From Marsupella aquatica (Eukaryota > Marchantiophyta): a DNA stretch of 64,000 nt. The notes beneath the pieces are model-generated. The model was not told where the DNA came from and did not search any database. It saw only the letters and a program-made list of their open reading frames with translations. Made by a program: the position numbers and the translations under genes. Shown here piece after piece: positions 1-12,005 of the stretch; positions within the stretch are counted from its first letter, which is position 1; every line of letters begins with the position of its first letter. The stretch is taken from the NCBI GenBank assembly GCA_973895155.1, contig OZ316897.1, forward strand, positions 15,190,001 to 15,254,000, written 5' to 3'.

Positions 1-2900
1 TATATTCTCTTTGCTAGTCGGCAGGTGATTTCTTTCATTCGATTTTTCATGTTTGTGCAATAGATATAGTCCCGGATATAGTATTCGTGCTGCTGCCCAG
101 CGGCATAAACAAAAAATAAAATAAACTGACAAACTTTGGTAGGACATTGTGTCGTCGCCTGATCAGTCTGGATACCTGTACCTGGGCCTCCGTTGAATTC
201 ACACTGTAGTGAATGCCTGAACTTGGTGGAGACCTGAGCCTGAACCAGCAAATGATAAACTGATCAGGTAGGTGGACGAAGACACAATAATCGCAGACTG
301 ATTAGTTTGTAAATGCCTGAGCCTCCGTTGTACTTCCACGCACTTTAGTGAAGAGAGCATGATGTAGAAGCCAGAACTGCTTGCTTCACTGGTTTTTTTT
401 TTATAGTTGTGAGTATCGTTGTGAACAAATTTAGGCAAAAATATTTAGGCAAAAATAGTCAGAGTGTAGTCACGACATGCTTTTCAATCAGGGTGTTAAA
501 ACCAGGTACTAACATGTTAACATATTAATGCAAACTGCTGCGATCAACCTTGTAAGTTATTTGCTCAGAGCTCTCTGCTCTGCAATCATTTCTTTGACCA
601 TATTTTCTATCTAATAGAAGAAAAATAGATAAAGAAACAAATGTTCCAATTGTAAGGCCATTGTGCCTGAATTTAGTTTCTAGACAATAGATATATCAAG
701 TTCATTGAATTGCCCAGAGAAGTGATTTTCAATGAAAAAAGCCATTTACTGGCCGGAGAGGCTAGTGTAAAAGAGTGCAGCCACTGAGGCAGCCACCCTT
801 CCAAGCATATCTAGGTCGACTGCTGCATAGACGATGAACAACCCACTGAGTAAAGGAAGCAATGGCGCTCTGTACAGCATGTTCCATTCACCAAATGTTT
901 TCAGAATTAAACTTTTCATTAGTTCTTCTTATAACAATAATTACCGTAGTTTGTAACCGCTGTTGTCTGAGTTATGGTGCAGCAGTATGAACGAGATCAG
1001 TCCATGGACCCCAACCGGGCTGCTTGTAATAAATCGCGTACGTTACATGTTTCCTGAGCATCTACAATCTCAACTTCGGGAAGATGAGCTTTTGTCCAAC
1101 TCAAACTCGCATACGAATCAATGTACTCATATATCCAGAGAAACGCGGACGGAAAAGGTCGCCTTTTCCAGACGAGGCTTTACACTGCGACCGATCTGAT
1201 AACTTAACAGGTTAATGTCCGTGAAACACTGGTCGTAATTGGCTTCCATATCCATAACTGATTGAAATTGAACCATCTAAAATGCCCCTAAGTAAGATGC
1301 AACTCCACCGACCAAGAAAACATAACACCCGTCGATCAGGGACCTTACCGTGGAGGCGGGACTTAATTGGAGGATAGGTAGCCATGAAACATATGACTGG
1401 CCGTTCAACAAGTTTCCCCAGAGTATCTCTGTACCACGGAGTCAGGCAAGCGTTTAGACCAAAATAACACACGCCTGGCTTCGCTCCAATTTGGAGCCTT
1501 CTTGGAAGCAGTGAAAATAAATGGAGTGCAAGAAAGCAGTTGGCACTACATGTCGGTAATTGGTCCTTGTGTTGTACGTGGCAGAAATCGTTAACGGAGA
1601 ATTCCGAGTGATCTCGAAGTTGGGTGGGTTATATATCCCTCCATCGTGAAGAAGATAGTGCTAGATAGCTTATACCTCGGCTACTGAATACAATTAGTAA
1701 GATCATTTTAGATTATATAATATATGCTGCTACTCTGAGAAATTGAAATCTGCGAATAGATTTCACCAAAACTAAGTTTAAGATTGAAATGTATTCATTA
1801 TACTCTGATCGCGCGTGTCAACATTCTATAAAATTAATAGGTTAGATCTCCTCCAAGCAACGTAGCTCTTCCATTGCCATTCTAGTCCCTAGCCTCACTT
1901 TCCTCTCCAACTTGATGGAATGAAGTCGAGTATTTCAATAATCATCCTCTTAAATTTCATACCGGGATTGCTGGACATTCTTCTCAGAAGAAACTGAAGG
2001 GTTTGCATTGGAATACCAGCAACGAAAGCGAGGTCCGCCAAATCGCACTTCAATTACAATTCTTATAGAGACAAAGACCTTATATGCTCATACCACATGT
2101 GATCCACGCGGGGATCCACGAGAGTGCCATTGACCTTCACAATCCCGCAGACCAATGAATCAAATGCTGGAAGGCCGAGTCCATGGCTCCTGCGGTGGCT
2201 ACCAGTTTCCCCCGACTCCTGAGATGCGCTCTTTCAACTGCAACGTACGTAGGTGAAGATCAAGCAGGCCAGAATTGTCAAACGAAATGTAGGAAGAAAG
2301 GATCCACGCTGCTCAACGAACACTGGACTGATTCAACAGATAAGTGCTCCCAGAAGAGACTGTCCTGAGACGTTGTCGATAAGGGAAGCCTCTGACTGTT
2401 CGATGTATACTCGATCACTCTTCGTCGTATAATGCAGGGACTGCAACTGCACAACTCCTTGGTCTGACCTCCATGTCAATGGATAAGCTGATAGGGCATG
2501 GCACTTAAAAGAATCCTCCAGGGTTGATTAAGTATGTCATCGAAGCTAAGCTTCGTAGACTTCAAGTGTGACGGCCAAAAATGCTTCCCTGGCACGTGAG
2601 TCTTTCGATCTCGGTTATGTCCTTCATAACTGGAGTATTGCAAGTTCAAGTAGACCTTCAGTAACACGAGACAACGGGGCCGTTAGCACACGTACAGTTG
2701 GCAATTCCATTCCACATCGATGATTCCAAAAAGGCATGAAGGACATTAGCAAAAACAAATCAGCTCAGGATAAAGGTTTTAAGATCTATCACAACTGCAT
2801 CCAAGCACCGTCTGAGAAGGGAGTGCATGCCGCCAATGGGTGTCGTAATCGTGAAGCGAATCGATCTTTTATCCATGCCCTTCCGCACATCGTTCATACA
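1..2900. other. Gene-free stretch with a diverged local duplication
   Basis: I recognise no gene here. Reading frames are short (under 95 codons), on both strands, and without familiar motifs. The only structure I can support is the partial duplication near 145-353, described separately. The rest looks like ordinary unique or old repeat-derived plant intergenic DNA. Confidence 0.55.
145..353. repeat. Mixed direct and inverted duplication
   Basis: A segment at 184-213 containing GCCTCCGTTG and ending TAGTGAA recurs in diverged direct form at 319-353. A segment at 145-166 containing CCTGATCAG recurs inverted at 260-288, which contains CTGATCAGG, so the block could fold back. It reads as an old local rearrangement. 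No function is suggested. Confidence 0.45.
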
Positions 2901-2923
2901 TGGTTTAAAGACAGGTGGACGAA

Positions 2924-2988
2924 GGTGGAGTTTCCTGGGTCGGCTTTCTACTTCAATACAATACAAAGCCAGTCCAAGGAACTCCACC
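2924..2988. repeat. Hairpin repeat, outlying copy 1
   Basis: Two 24-base arms, 2924-2947 and 2965-2988, are inverted copies. Each starts with GGTGGAGTT in its stem reading, and they match at 19 of 24 positions, with three further G-T pairs. The loop is about 17 bases. The flanks GTGGACG upstream and CGTGCAG plus GATATCTG downstream match the flanks of the hairpins at 28.3-32.8 kb, so this is a distant copy of the same unit. Confidence 0.7.
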
Positions 2989-3281
2989 ATCGTGCAGATA
3001 TCTGAATGATCTCACAGTCCGCATGGTGTAACGGTCCGTCCTCGACAACAATTCTTGCCACACGCGTAGGTCATAGATAAGCAAACTTTGGGGAAGCTAA
3101 TTAAACCTTTCCTTGATGTTGTTGACAGAGGGTTTTGTTGATCTAATTTGCACACCTCAATCGCTGGAGACAGCTAACGCCCACTCTGTACGTGTAGACA
3201 AACACCTCCGAAATGGCCCAGATTGAAGAAAGTCCAGCGTGGGCCAGGTCGTTCAGACGTAAGAACAATCGAACTACTGAC

Positions 3282-3343
3282 GTATCTATCTGAAACAACC
3301 TTGTATCTATCTGAAACAACCTTGTATCTATCTGAAACAACCT
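3282..3343. repeat. 21-bp tandem repeat, three copies
   Basis: The unit begins GTATCTATCTGAAACAACC and recurs at 3282, 3303 and 3324, with almost no divergence. It is followed by TTTCAGATA, which is inverted relative to the unit, so the last copy can fold back. The period is a multiple of three and creates a reading frame with a seven-residue repeat on the minus strand. I treat that frame as a by-product. Confidence 0.85.
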
Positions 3344-4646
3344 TTCAGATAGTGTTCTATGTGGTATCATAAGTGTCAGTAAGTACGTGGGCCCTCGGAC
3401 CAAGATTTACTTTCAAAGGACCAACTGGCCAGTCCACAAGACGGTCGGAAACATCAGCATCGATATCTCAGCTACAAGCGGTCAGTCCCATCCAATTGAC
3501 ATATGTCACTTCTCAGGACTGGAATACTACTACTGCAGTCGCGTACACGGCAGTAGAATCATTCAAACGGATAATATACCAAGTAGAATCCTCCAAAAGA
3601 TTTTTAGCAGTCCATTTTCTTTATTGACATGCATGATCGATTGCAATAAGTACACTTTTGGCCCGAGTTAAGGCTGTCCCGTAGGAAATGCTTCTGGACG
3701 GCCCGACCATAGCCCCTACATAGATCCTGGAGAAGAAATCTGAAACAGCAGTAAAAATCTATATATTGGAAGATCCGAAGAAATTCTCGAAACGTAGAAC
3801 AACCTATTGGACATCTGAAATTTGAAGGCGTGAGTGCGTCTTCACACTCAAACCATCAAAAGTGGATACCCTCAACTGGAAAAATTTAACCAGATCATTA
3901 TCTAGCAGGCATGTTAAGGACAGCAACTCAATAGCAGAGCCGTCTGAGCATTCTCTGTCGTACACTGGTCTATAGATAAATAGTCGACAGCTGCATCAAA
4001 CCGGAATACCAAAACTGAGGATGATTCCCAAGGACAGGGCGAGAACCTCAAGGAGGAAAGGGTTGCCTACTCCGTCGAAAACTATCCAAGCTCCATTGAC
4101 ACCATCAAAACTAATACTAGCAGGAAGTCTTCCAGCAGCGATCATCAAGGTATCTAGTTTCTGTACGAAAAGAGAAAGCTAGCTGCCGGCCATCTTTCAG
4201 ACATGTAAGCGAATTTCGCAGAAAGGCAGAGAGAGAGTTTGACCTTCTCGGAGCTCTACACTGGTCGACCTCCGCATGCTTCTCTTGATCACTACTATGC
4301 CCAACCTAGCTGGTTCAGTTGTATTCTCCATATGCGGACCGACACGTAGGGTGCATATAAAAGAGTCACCTCACACCCCGAGGGCAAGCCGCCGGAGACC
4401 TAAAAGGGCACTGGTCCGCGTAGACCTCACTGATTACCTGAATATGGCGCGACAGAATTTCTGGAAGGTTTGATATCTCTCGATGCGTCCAATGCCGAGA
4501 GAGCACAAATTACGTCCTAGTCCCGTCACAGAGAAACCGACCAATCTCTTTCAATGACTGCACTTTTCCGAGGTATGTCTTTCAGACAGAGATCCAAAAG
4601 TAATGTTTCTGTTCGTCGTACGCTGATGTAGAGATGGTTGCTTGAA

Positions 4647-4708
4647 AGTGGGGAGACTTGGGCTGGTGTATTCTTCGCAAAGAAAATGCCAGTCCAAGTC
4701 ACTCCACC
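4647..4708. repeat. Hairpin repeat, outlying copy 2
   Basis: The left arm (4647-4675) and right arm (4681-4708) are inverted copies sharing the core GACTTGG. Other copies have TTTCTTA at this place. The change is present in both arms, so pairing is kept. The copy is followed by CGTCCAGACATCTGAG, equivalent to the CGTACAGATATCTG tail of the main array. A lone right-arm remnant may lie near 5450. Confidence 0.65.
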
Positions 4709-6227
4709 ATCGTCCAGACATCTGAGTATTTTCGAGCTCACTACGCAGACTCGGGCGGACGTACGGCTTGCGGCAAAAGACCTGAAATGGTCGAGATTAT
4801 TTTACAGGTCACAGCTCGCGGATCGATGAGTTTTGGCCCTGTCCCTCATTGTTGAAAGATGTGGCGTTTCTTTTGGACGACACTAAGGATGAGTCCAACA
4901 GACAATTAGAGTGAATCTAGCACTACGCAACGAATGCATGGCGCTCCGTTGAGATCTCCGTGTGCTTCTTCCAAGAATAGAATGTTAAACGAGGAAGGGA
5001 GTTCTGTCGCAATGTACTCCTTCCCCGAGGTCCATTGGGTTACTCGAGACCCGTGATTAAATGAGGACTTCTGTCCTCACGCGTCATAACAGGTCTGAAA
5101 TGACAAAAAGCTGTTGTCACCTTATTCATTTAACCCCCTGGAACTTAAACACGGCGAAAGTACAGACAGCATCAAACCATTGACAAGGTCCCAAGACAAA
5201 AACAAAACCAGGGGCCCATGAGCCTGAAACCCTTCACACATTGCGTTGCAACTGGTTTTATAAATTACTTCTTGAATACTCCGCATAAGTGGCAGAATAA
5301 GAATGTCGAGGCCTTTTGTCCTGGAGATTTGGAAGCAGACAAATTTATGTGAACTCATCAATCTCTTCAGATTCCGTGTGCTATTGCATGTGTAGAAGAC
5401 AGCCAAACAAACGTGGGGGTCCTTGAGCTGCCCTTTCATTATCAGGAAAGGCCAGTCCAAGCCAGTCCATTGTTGTGGACGCGCCTGAATATACTTCCAC
5501 GTTTTCTGAACATGTAAACTCAAATCTCCCATAATTTGCAATCATTTGCATGTGTGATTGTATCGTTGGCAGACTTCAATGTGTGTGCTCTATGTAGCCT
5601 ATTCGTTGGCCTTGTCCTCCCCTACATAACAAATCTGCTCTTTCCTTACTGGAATGGTCCTCGGTGAGAGCCAAAACCAAACAAGAGAACTACCCACTCC
5701 CCCGCCCCCCAAAAAGTAGCAAGATGAGTCGAGAGCAGCTGTGTTCGGAATTGGAAAGCTGACTGTTCTGCACCCTTCCAGATCGATGTTGGATCAACAA
5801 AATTGAGCATTGCAATCCTGATTTGAGACAATCACGAAACAGTACCTAAATCAAAGCTATTTAACTAAAAATGACCGGTTCCTCCATTCGCAAGATTGCA
5901 TATTATTTAACCTAAAACCAAAAGTTAGCTTCTCTGCTCAAGGACATGCTTCAGTTACTCTCCGTTAGGGGTCTCTGCTGTATGGTTCGCCGGCACTTCA
6001 ACTTATGTATAAATTGCTCTTACCTTTTAATTATTAAAGACATTCGGGGGGCGGGGGTGGCCAGGTAGTTCTATACGATTAAGTGAGAATGAGAATCAAG
6101 TGAGAATGAGAATGTGAGACTTGAAACTGGGGCATGTCGGGAAGTCTCCTGTTCCTCCTTAAATACTGGTCATTCCCTCCACTTGAGGGCTAGGTACGTT
6201 TATCATTTCTTTTTAGAGGAAGGTTTT

Positions 6228-6353
6228 TTAGATTCTTATAATGACTTTCTATTCAATTGACAATGTACAGTTACATCTTTAATAATGGTAAGAAGGCCCT
6301 TTTCCATAAGGCAAGTGTTTAATTCTTATAATGCCTTTATATCTAACTGACAA
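6228..6353. repeat. Diverged direct duplication, 91-bp offset
   Basis: A 35-base stretch containing ATTCTTATAATG and ending in TTGACAA or CTGACAA occurs at 6228 and again at 6319, with scattered substitutions. It is one of many short direct duplications in the window and has no coding content. Confidence 0.6.
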
Positions 6354-7959
6354 GTAAAGCCCCATTTTATATTAGTAAACTCTAGTACCTCTCTGAAACA
6401 CAATTGAACAGAAAGTTAGACTACCATAAAATTCACACATGACCCAGGGACCCTCCCTATTACAAAAGAGTTGCATGTGTGGGGAGAGATGAAAACAATT
6501 ATGCTATTACGACAGATTTTCTCCAAATTGTATCATGAGCCACTTCTCAGGGCTTATTAAGGTTGTTTGATCAGCTGGGATGTTTTCTATTTGTGATTCC
6601 TCTGATCTGTATGGCACGCGCGTGAATGTAGACAGTGGCGAGAGTGAAGGTCGCGATCCTTTGAAGCTGAGCACTATGTGAGTGCCATCCAAGAGCTCAG
6701 GTTTATAGAACTGATTATGCGTTGGGACAAATTCACAAACCAGAATTTCCCGACTGTATTTTGAGTCTTGTAACTAGCCTCTACTCTCCATTACGGTAAG
6801 AAACACATTTAGGCCAAACATAGGACCACATAGAGTTTTATAGAATATGTTTCCACCTGAAATCTTTCACATTCTGCACAAAATCTGGATGGTGATTTGA
6901 ATGTCACTAGTCCTCTGAATTTTACTCTCGGGTTGCTGAACTTTTATAAACATCTAGTGTTTTCTGTTTGTAGCTGCAGCTCCGTTGCCTAGAGAGGATA
7001 AAGAACTGTGAAGTACGTGCAGTTACTGATTATTTCATGGTTTTTCAAGATCCCTGATAGCATAGGTGGCGAGTGTCTCGATTGATTCCCACTCACCGGT
7101 AGTACACGGTCATCCTCCTTTGCCACAATCTTAACTTTAGTGACAAAGAGGTTCAATTCCGATCTGATAGTCGTGTATGCACTTAGGCGAGGCACATGGG
7201 CTGAAGAAAAGGTGTCGAAATAACCCGAACTCTATCTGTTCAGCCTTTGCTAGAGTCTCCATTAATCAAGAGTCCAAACTAGAGTAATGATCTTGACACT
7301 TTTCTGTAAAGTTGAAATGATGTTGCCCGGCTAGTCAAGACCTCAACTACTTGCCCGATTTTGTCTAAGGTGAAGTTTTTTCACCCTCACACACACCTGA
7401 CGCCAACAGAGTATTGTTTTGATCGATAATAAAAATAAAGAGATTCAAGCGGTGGCCCGGCGGTGTGATTAGAACATACCGATTTCCGAAAATATATAAT
7501 TGTATTGGTATTTCTTGGAAATAGTAGTGGGGTCACTCGTGCATGGGCTATGGCGGCTGCGGTGATGTGCATTCTACGTCCAATCACATCCAAGGTTTCA
7601 ATATCTTTTGGCTAGGGCTATGATTGTCAGGGTTATTATTTGATATTTGGAACCTTAGTGGTCTATGATCAGTACATAGGTGAGTTCCAATTTCCAAAGT
7701 CCAAACCGATGCCTGTCTAACAACTATCATATGCAATTCAATTCTGCCAGCACTGCCCCGTGCATGGTCTGTTAACAGAATCAATTTCAGCATCGATTTC
7801 GGCCATAGGATGTCTTGGTAAGATTCCAAAGGAGATATTTGGGACCATCAGATCATGGAAAACATATATAAAGTGGCTCTGCAGCCATGCGCAATCAACC
7901 TGCACATTTAAGCTCCGTCACACCTTTTCACAGGGTATGGAGCAGGGAAGACAAAATGG

Positions 7960-8580
7960 TTTTGCACTATCACAACATTTACTCAAACACAACACCGGAC
8001 TTCTGGCAATCACAATAACAAAGTGTCTGCAATGATGCAAGTTTGCAATGACTGTACACTTCTTGTGATGACAGCACTTCCGTAACCATAACAATTTGAG
8101 CTTTACAATAAGTTGTTGAAATGACAACTCTCTAACAATAAGAGAGCTATACGAACTATTCCAAGTGACAACCCAGACTAAAATAGGGGGTCTCCAATAT
8201 CATAATTTAATGATCCTTAATATAACTTAAAGTTATGGATTGCGAGATTCATAATCCATAATTCTTTGTTATAAAGGTTGATCATACCATGACCATAAGT
8301 CACTCTACATGCTAGTGACAACAAACATTAGGTAACCCTGTGAAAACTCTATGGCCGTTTCTTTACTAGCAAAAACAATCATCAATACTATGAAGCTTTG
8401 AGAGGCCCTAGTGATAACACGTCTGATAACACGTCCGCAGTATATGCAATAACAAAAGTTCTTGACAATTACATAATACCAAAAATGCATGACACTAAAT
8501 ACACAACTTTGGCTATAACAGCAATTCGTAACAATAACTTAATAACGACAATTCATGAGTGACAATTCATGGCAAATAAC
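7960..8580. repeat. Degenerate satellite-like region
   Basis: Short related words such as AATAACA, GTGACAA, GACAATTCATG and GATAACACGTC recur irregularly through about 600 bases, including the adjacent pair near 8411-8435. No clean period can be read by eye, so this may be a very old tandem repeat or only compositional similarity. Confidence 0.3.
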
Positions 8581-10039
8581 TTAGTCATGTCAGCTGCACC
8601 GCTGGTGGGCTAGTCGTATTTGTCCATATAATAATCCTGAGATACCGACTCTTCAACGTCACTGTTACACCGCAAAGTATGGAGAGGTGTGCGGACCCTT
8701 CGAGGCTCTTGTCTGCTGGAGTCGGACTCGACTCCTCCATTCCTGCTGAGTTCCGAGTGCAAACAACGCCGTCCAGGTCTGTCGTTTCTTACACGAAAGC
8801 CTTTTATTCTTCGAATGCTCTGTAGATGGTCATGTGCAAACCCGTCAATTCGAATGTGTCAATGCAATCGTAGCGCAGTTACGGGAGCACTCCACGCAGA
8901 ATGAGCTAGTCATTCTCGCCAGCTGAAGCGTCAGTGCATGGGTTTTGTCTATCCACCTGCGCGCCTGTGCTGAGTATGTCCAAGAGACCGGGCGGCTTGT
9001 GAGATGAGACAGACTTACTTGAAGAAATAGCTCAACTTAACAAGCGGGTTTGGGAGGCAAAGGCCTGAATGAGAACAAGCAAAACCTCAAAGGATGCCGT
9101 GCTCAGTCTGCGTGCGTGGCGGCGTTAGGTTTCGAGCTCGGAGGGACCTGTCCGCTTGACTCACTAGTGTAAAACATATTTTTTGCTAGCCTGAAGATTC
9201 GGAGGCGGAGCAGCAGCCACGGTTGTGAGGGATTGATTCCATGCATGCTCTTCTGCTCACTGCGGGTAAAGCAGCATGGATTGCACGAACTTGCCCCACA
9301 AGCCCCTTGTCACACTCGGCAGACAAGGTTCCATGTTTGTGACGCTCCAACGCCATGTCTGTAGGAGTTGTTCGCAGCAAATGTTACTGTCGAAATATTC
9401 TCCAGGGTCACAAGGCACGTCTCCAAAGTAGATCAACGACGATCTCCGACTTGTTAATTATTAGAAACACCTTTGAGCTCAAATCTGTGTGCGCGTGGTG
9501 AGGCAGAATATAGCAAGCTCGTCGGTTTAAAGAGAAGATGTGTGAGAAGAAGGCGATGGGGCATCGTGGCCAATCGGAACGACGTTGATGGAATGGAGAC
9601 TGTCTAATCGATTCTACAAGGAGACTCTAATAATAGCTTCAAAGATCGAGGGCTGGTATTATTGGTAAAAGTATTCGGGATCCACTGGTAAGATTCGGAA
9701 CATTTTATAGTCGCGAAGGAGAAGACTACAACATTCTGAGTTACCAGAAGCATGTAAAGAAGCTGCAGTACATTGTTTTCATTTGGACGCTGAATTCTTC
9801 AATGAAATGCTTCAATGACCCGTGCACGCCTCTCATACTTCAGAGAACGTGACATTTTGTTCAGGCTTGGAAAATAATCTCGAAAGCAAACTAAATTCCA
9901 TGTGTCCCCGGGGACATACAGCTGTTGATTCAAGACAGAAGAATGGGTTCCATTGGCAACGGCCCACACTGATAAACATTCTACCACATATTCTAGTTAC
10001 ACATATTCGAGTTACAGGTGAGTGACTGATCCACTCAAG

Positions 10040-12005
10040 ACTTTATTAGTAATTGTTTTATGTGACTTTATTCATAATTATAATTTTTATATTAACTTAG
10101 AAACCAAGAATTAGTTTAATTGTTAGATCCTTAAAATCAGTGCCAAGCATGCCCTTTGTAAAGTGAAGTTTTGTGATTTTAAATACTATGTTATTTAAAA
10201 TGAAATATTAACTTATATATTTATAGTCTTGTAATTTTAAATATTATATCATTTTAAAATAAAATACTAATTTATATATTTATTATTAAATTAGAAATAA
10301 AAAAATTTTAAATATTATATTATTTTAAATGAAATATTAACTTGTATTTTTATGGTCTTATAATTTTAAATATTATATCATTTCAAATAAAATATTAATT
10401 TATATATTTATGATTAAAAATGGAGTAATTTTAAATACTATGTTATTTCAAATAAAATATTAACTTGTATATTTATGATATGAATGAAAGAGTCTTCACA
10501 TTCACATCTTTCCAATATAAGATAGATGTAGTCTCAGGTAAAATAATTAGATCAAATTAATTTAAATGTTTAAATCATTAATTTGTATAATTTTTTTTAT
10601 AAAATATTTTTAAAAATTATTTATCTAAATTATTATTTTAATAAATCTTAACAATATTCCATAAATTTTAAAAATTTATTAGTTTAAATTTTTCTCAAAT
10701 ATTAAAATGTTAAATATTGTTTTAAAATTTTTTTTATCTATTATTAAATATACATATAAAATTACATAATCTAAATACAAATTTAAAATATATTTTATTT
10801 ATTAATAATAATTAAATTTTATAATTTTATAATTTCATAAATATATAATTTTTTGTGTATTTTAATTACTATATATTTATCCATATTATGTTTATTTAAT
10901 TTAATTTATTATTTAAATAATAAAATTTAACATCATAAATCAAAATATTAAAATAATAAAATTATACAAAAATTATAAATATTTAATTTTCTCAAATAAA
11001 CATATTATTATAAAATATTATATATATAATCATTTGAAAATAAAAAGAATTCAATATTTATTTTATAATGATAATTTTATTTTTAAAAATTTATTAAATT
11101 TTAATAATAATATTTGTATTTATGTTTTAAATAAAAATTCATTTTTTAATATTATTAATTTAATTTAATTTAAAATTTTAATTTATGTTTTTTATAATGA
11201 TATAAAAATATTAATTAATAAAATATTAATTAAAACTTATTAGAAAAATTACATAATTTTTAATTATATAAAAATTATAAATCATAATTAATCAATCTAA
11301 TATATATTTATCATTTATATAAATATAATTTAAATAAATATCAATTAATTAATATATATATATATTATATTTTAAAAATTTATTATATAATATATTAAAT
11401 TTTTTTTGTAAATTAAAATATTTATAATTTAATTAAAATATTTTATTTAATTTATTATCATTTAAATTATATTACATAAAATTTAATAATATATAATAAT
11501 TTATTTATTTTAATAATGAAATATATATAATTAAAATTATTTAAATATAATTTATTTTGATTAGAGTTAACAAAATTAAAGTTAGAATTAACAAAAAATT
11601 TGTAAAATAAAATAATAAATTTAAAATTATATTTAATTTTTAATTTATTTATAATTATATTATTAAATGTTAAAAAAATTGTATTTTTAATTTATAAATT
11701 TTATAATCATTTTATTTAAAAAAAATTTGAAAATTATTAATTATATTAATAAATTTTTATTTTATTTATTATTTAATTTAAATTTAAATTATGAAACCTC
11801 ATTATATAGAAATCTTATTATGATATGTAATTTTTTTAGATTCTAAATTCTCTAAAATATTTTTTTAATTATTACTATAATATTTTAAATTTTAAATGAA
11901 ATAAATATAAATATTTTTATGAATTTTAAAATTATATTTTTTAAGAAAAATTGTTAAATTTTTCTATAATAGCAATAAAATAACAAAAAAAAAATATTGT
12001 AATTG
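10040..12005. other. Extremely A+T-rich block
   Basis: About 2 kb are made almost only of A and T. Several 60-base lines near 10.8-11.4 kb contain one to four G or C bases. The edges are abrupt compared with the mixed composition on both sides. There is no reading frame of note and no RNA gene. The first part (10168-10490) carries diverged copies of a unit of about 60-75 bp built on TTTTAAATATTATATCATTT. Runs of A and T and ATTA/AATATAT words are typical of matrix-attachment DNA, which is an inference here. It could also be a decayed A+T-rich insertion. Confidence 0.8.
10168..10490. repeat. A+T-rich tandem repeat, about five diverged copies
   Basis: Copies of a unit with ATTTTAAATACTATGTTATTT or close variants, followed by AAATATTAACTT and ATATATTTATG, follow one another near 10168, 10232, 10303, 10362 and 10427. 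Copies differ at several positions, so the array is old. Confidence 0.6.

Larger units (their letters stand above)
5000..10039. other. Gene-free stretch
   Basis: No recognisable gene or complete mobile element. The longest frame (minus strand, 5122-5541, 139 codons) resembles nothing I know. Small structures inside are the direct duplication at 6228-6353 and a loosely repetitive part near 7.96-8.58 kb. A short G-rich run lies near 6047. Confidence 0.5.

Noticed and set aside
2760-3009. Frames on both strands over the first hairpin copy
   Set aside because: They are produced by the inverted repeat, which opens frames on both strands. There is no protein similarity.
3010-3075. tRNA-like start (TCCGCATGGTGTAACGG)
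   Set aside because: It resembles a D-arm, but no anticodon stem or T-arm with GGTTCGA follows at the right distance.
5122-5541. Minus-strand frame of 139 codons
   Set aside because: No motif, no neighbours and no similarity that I recognise.
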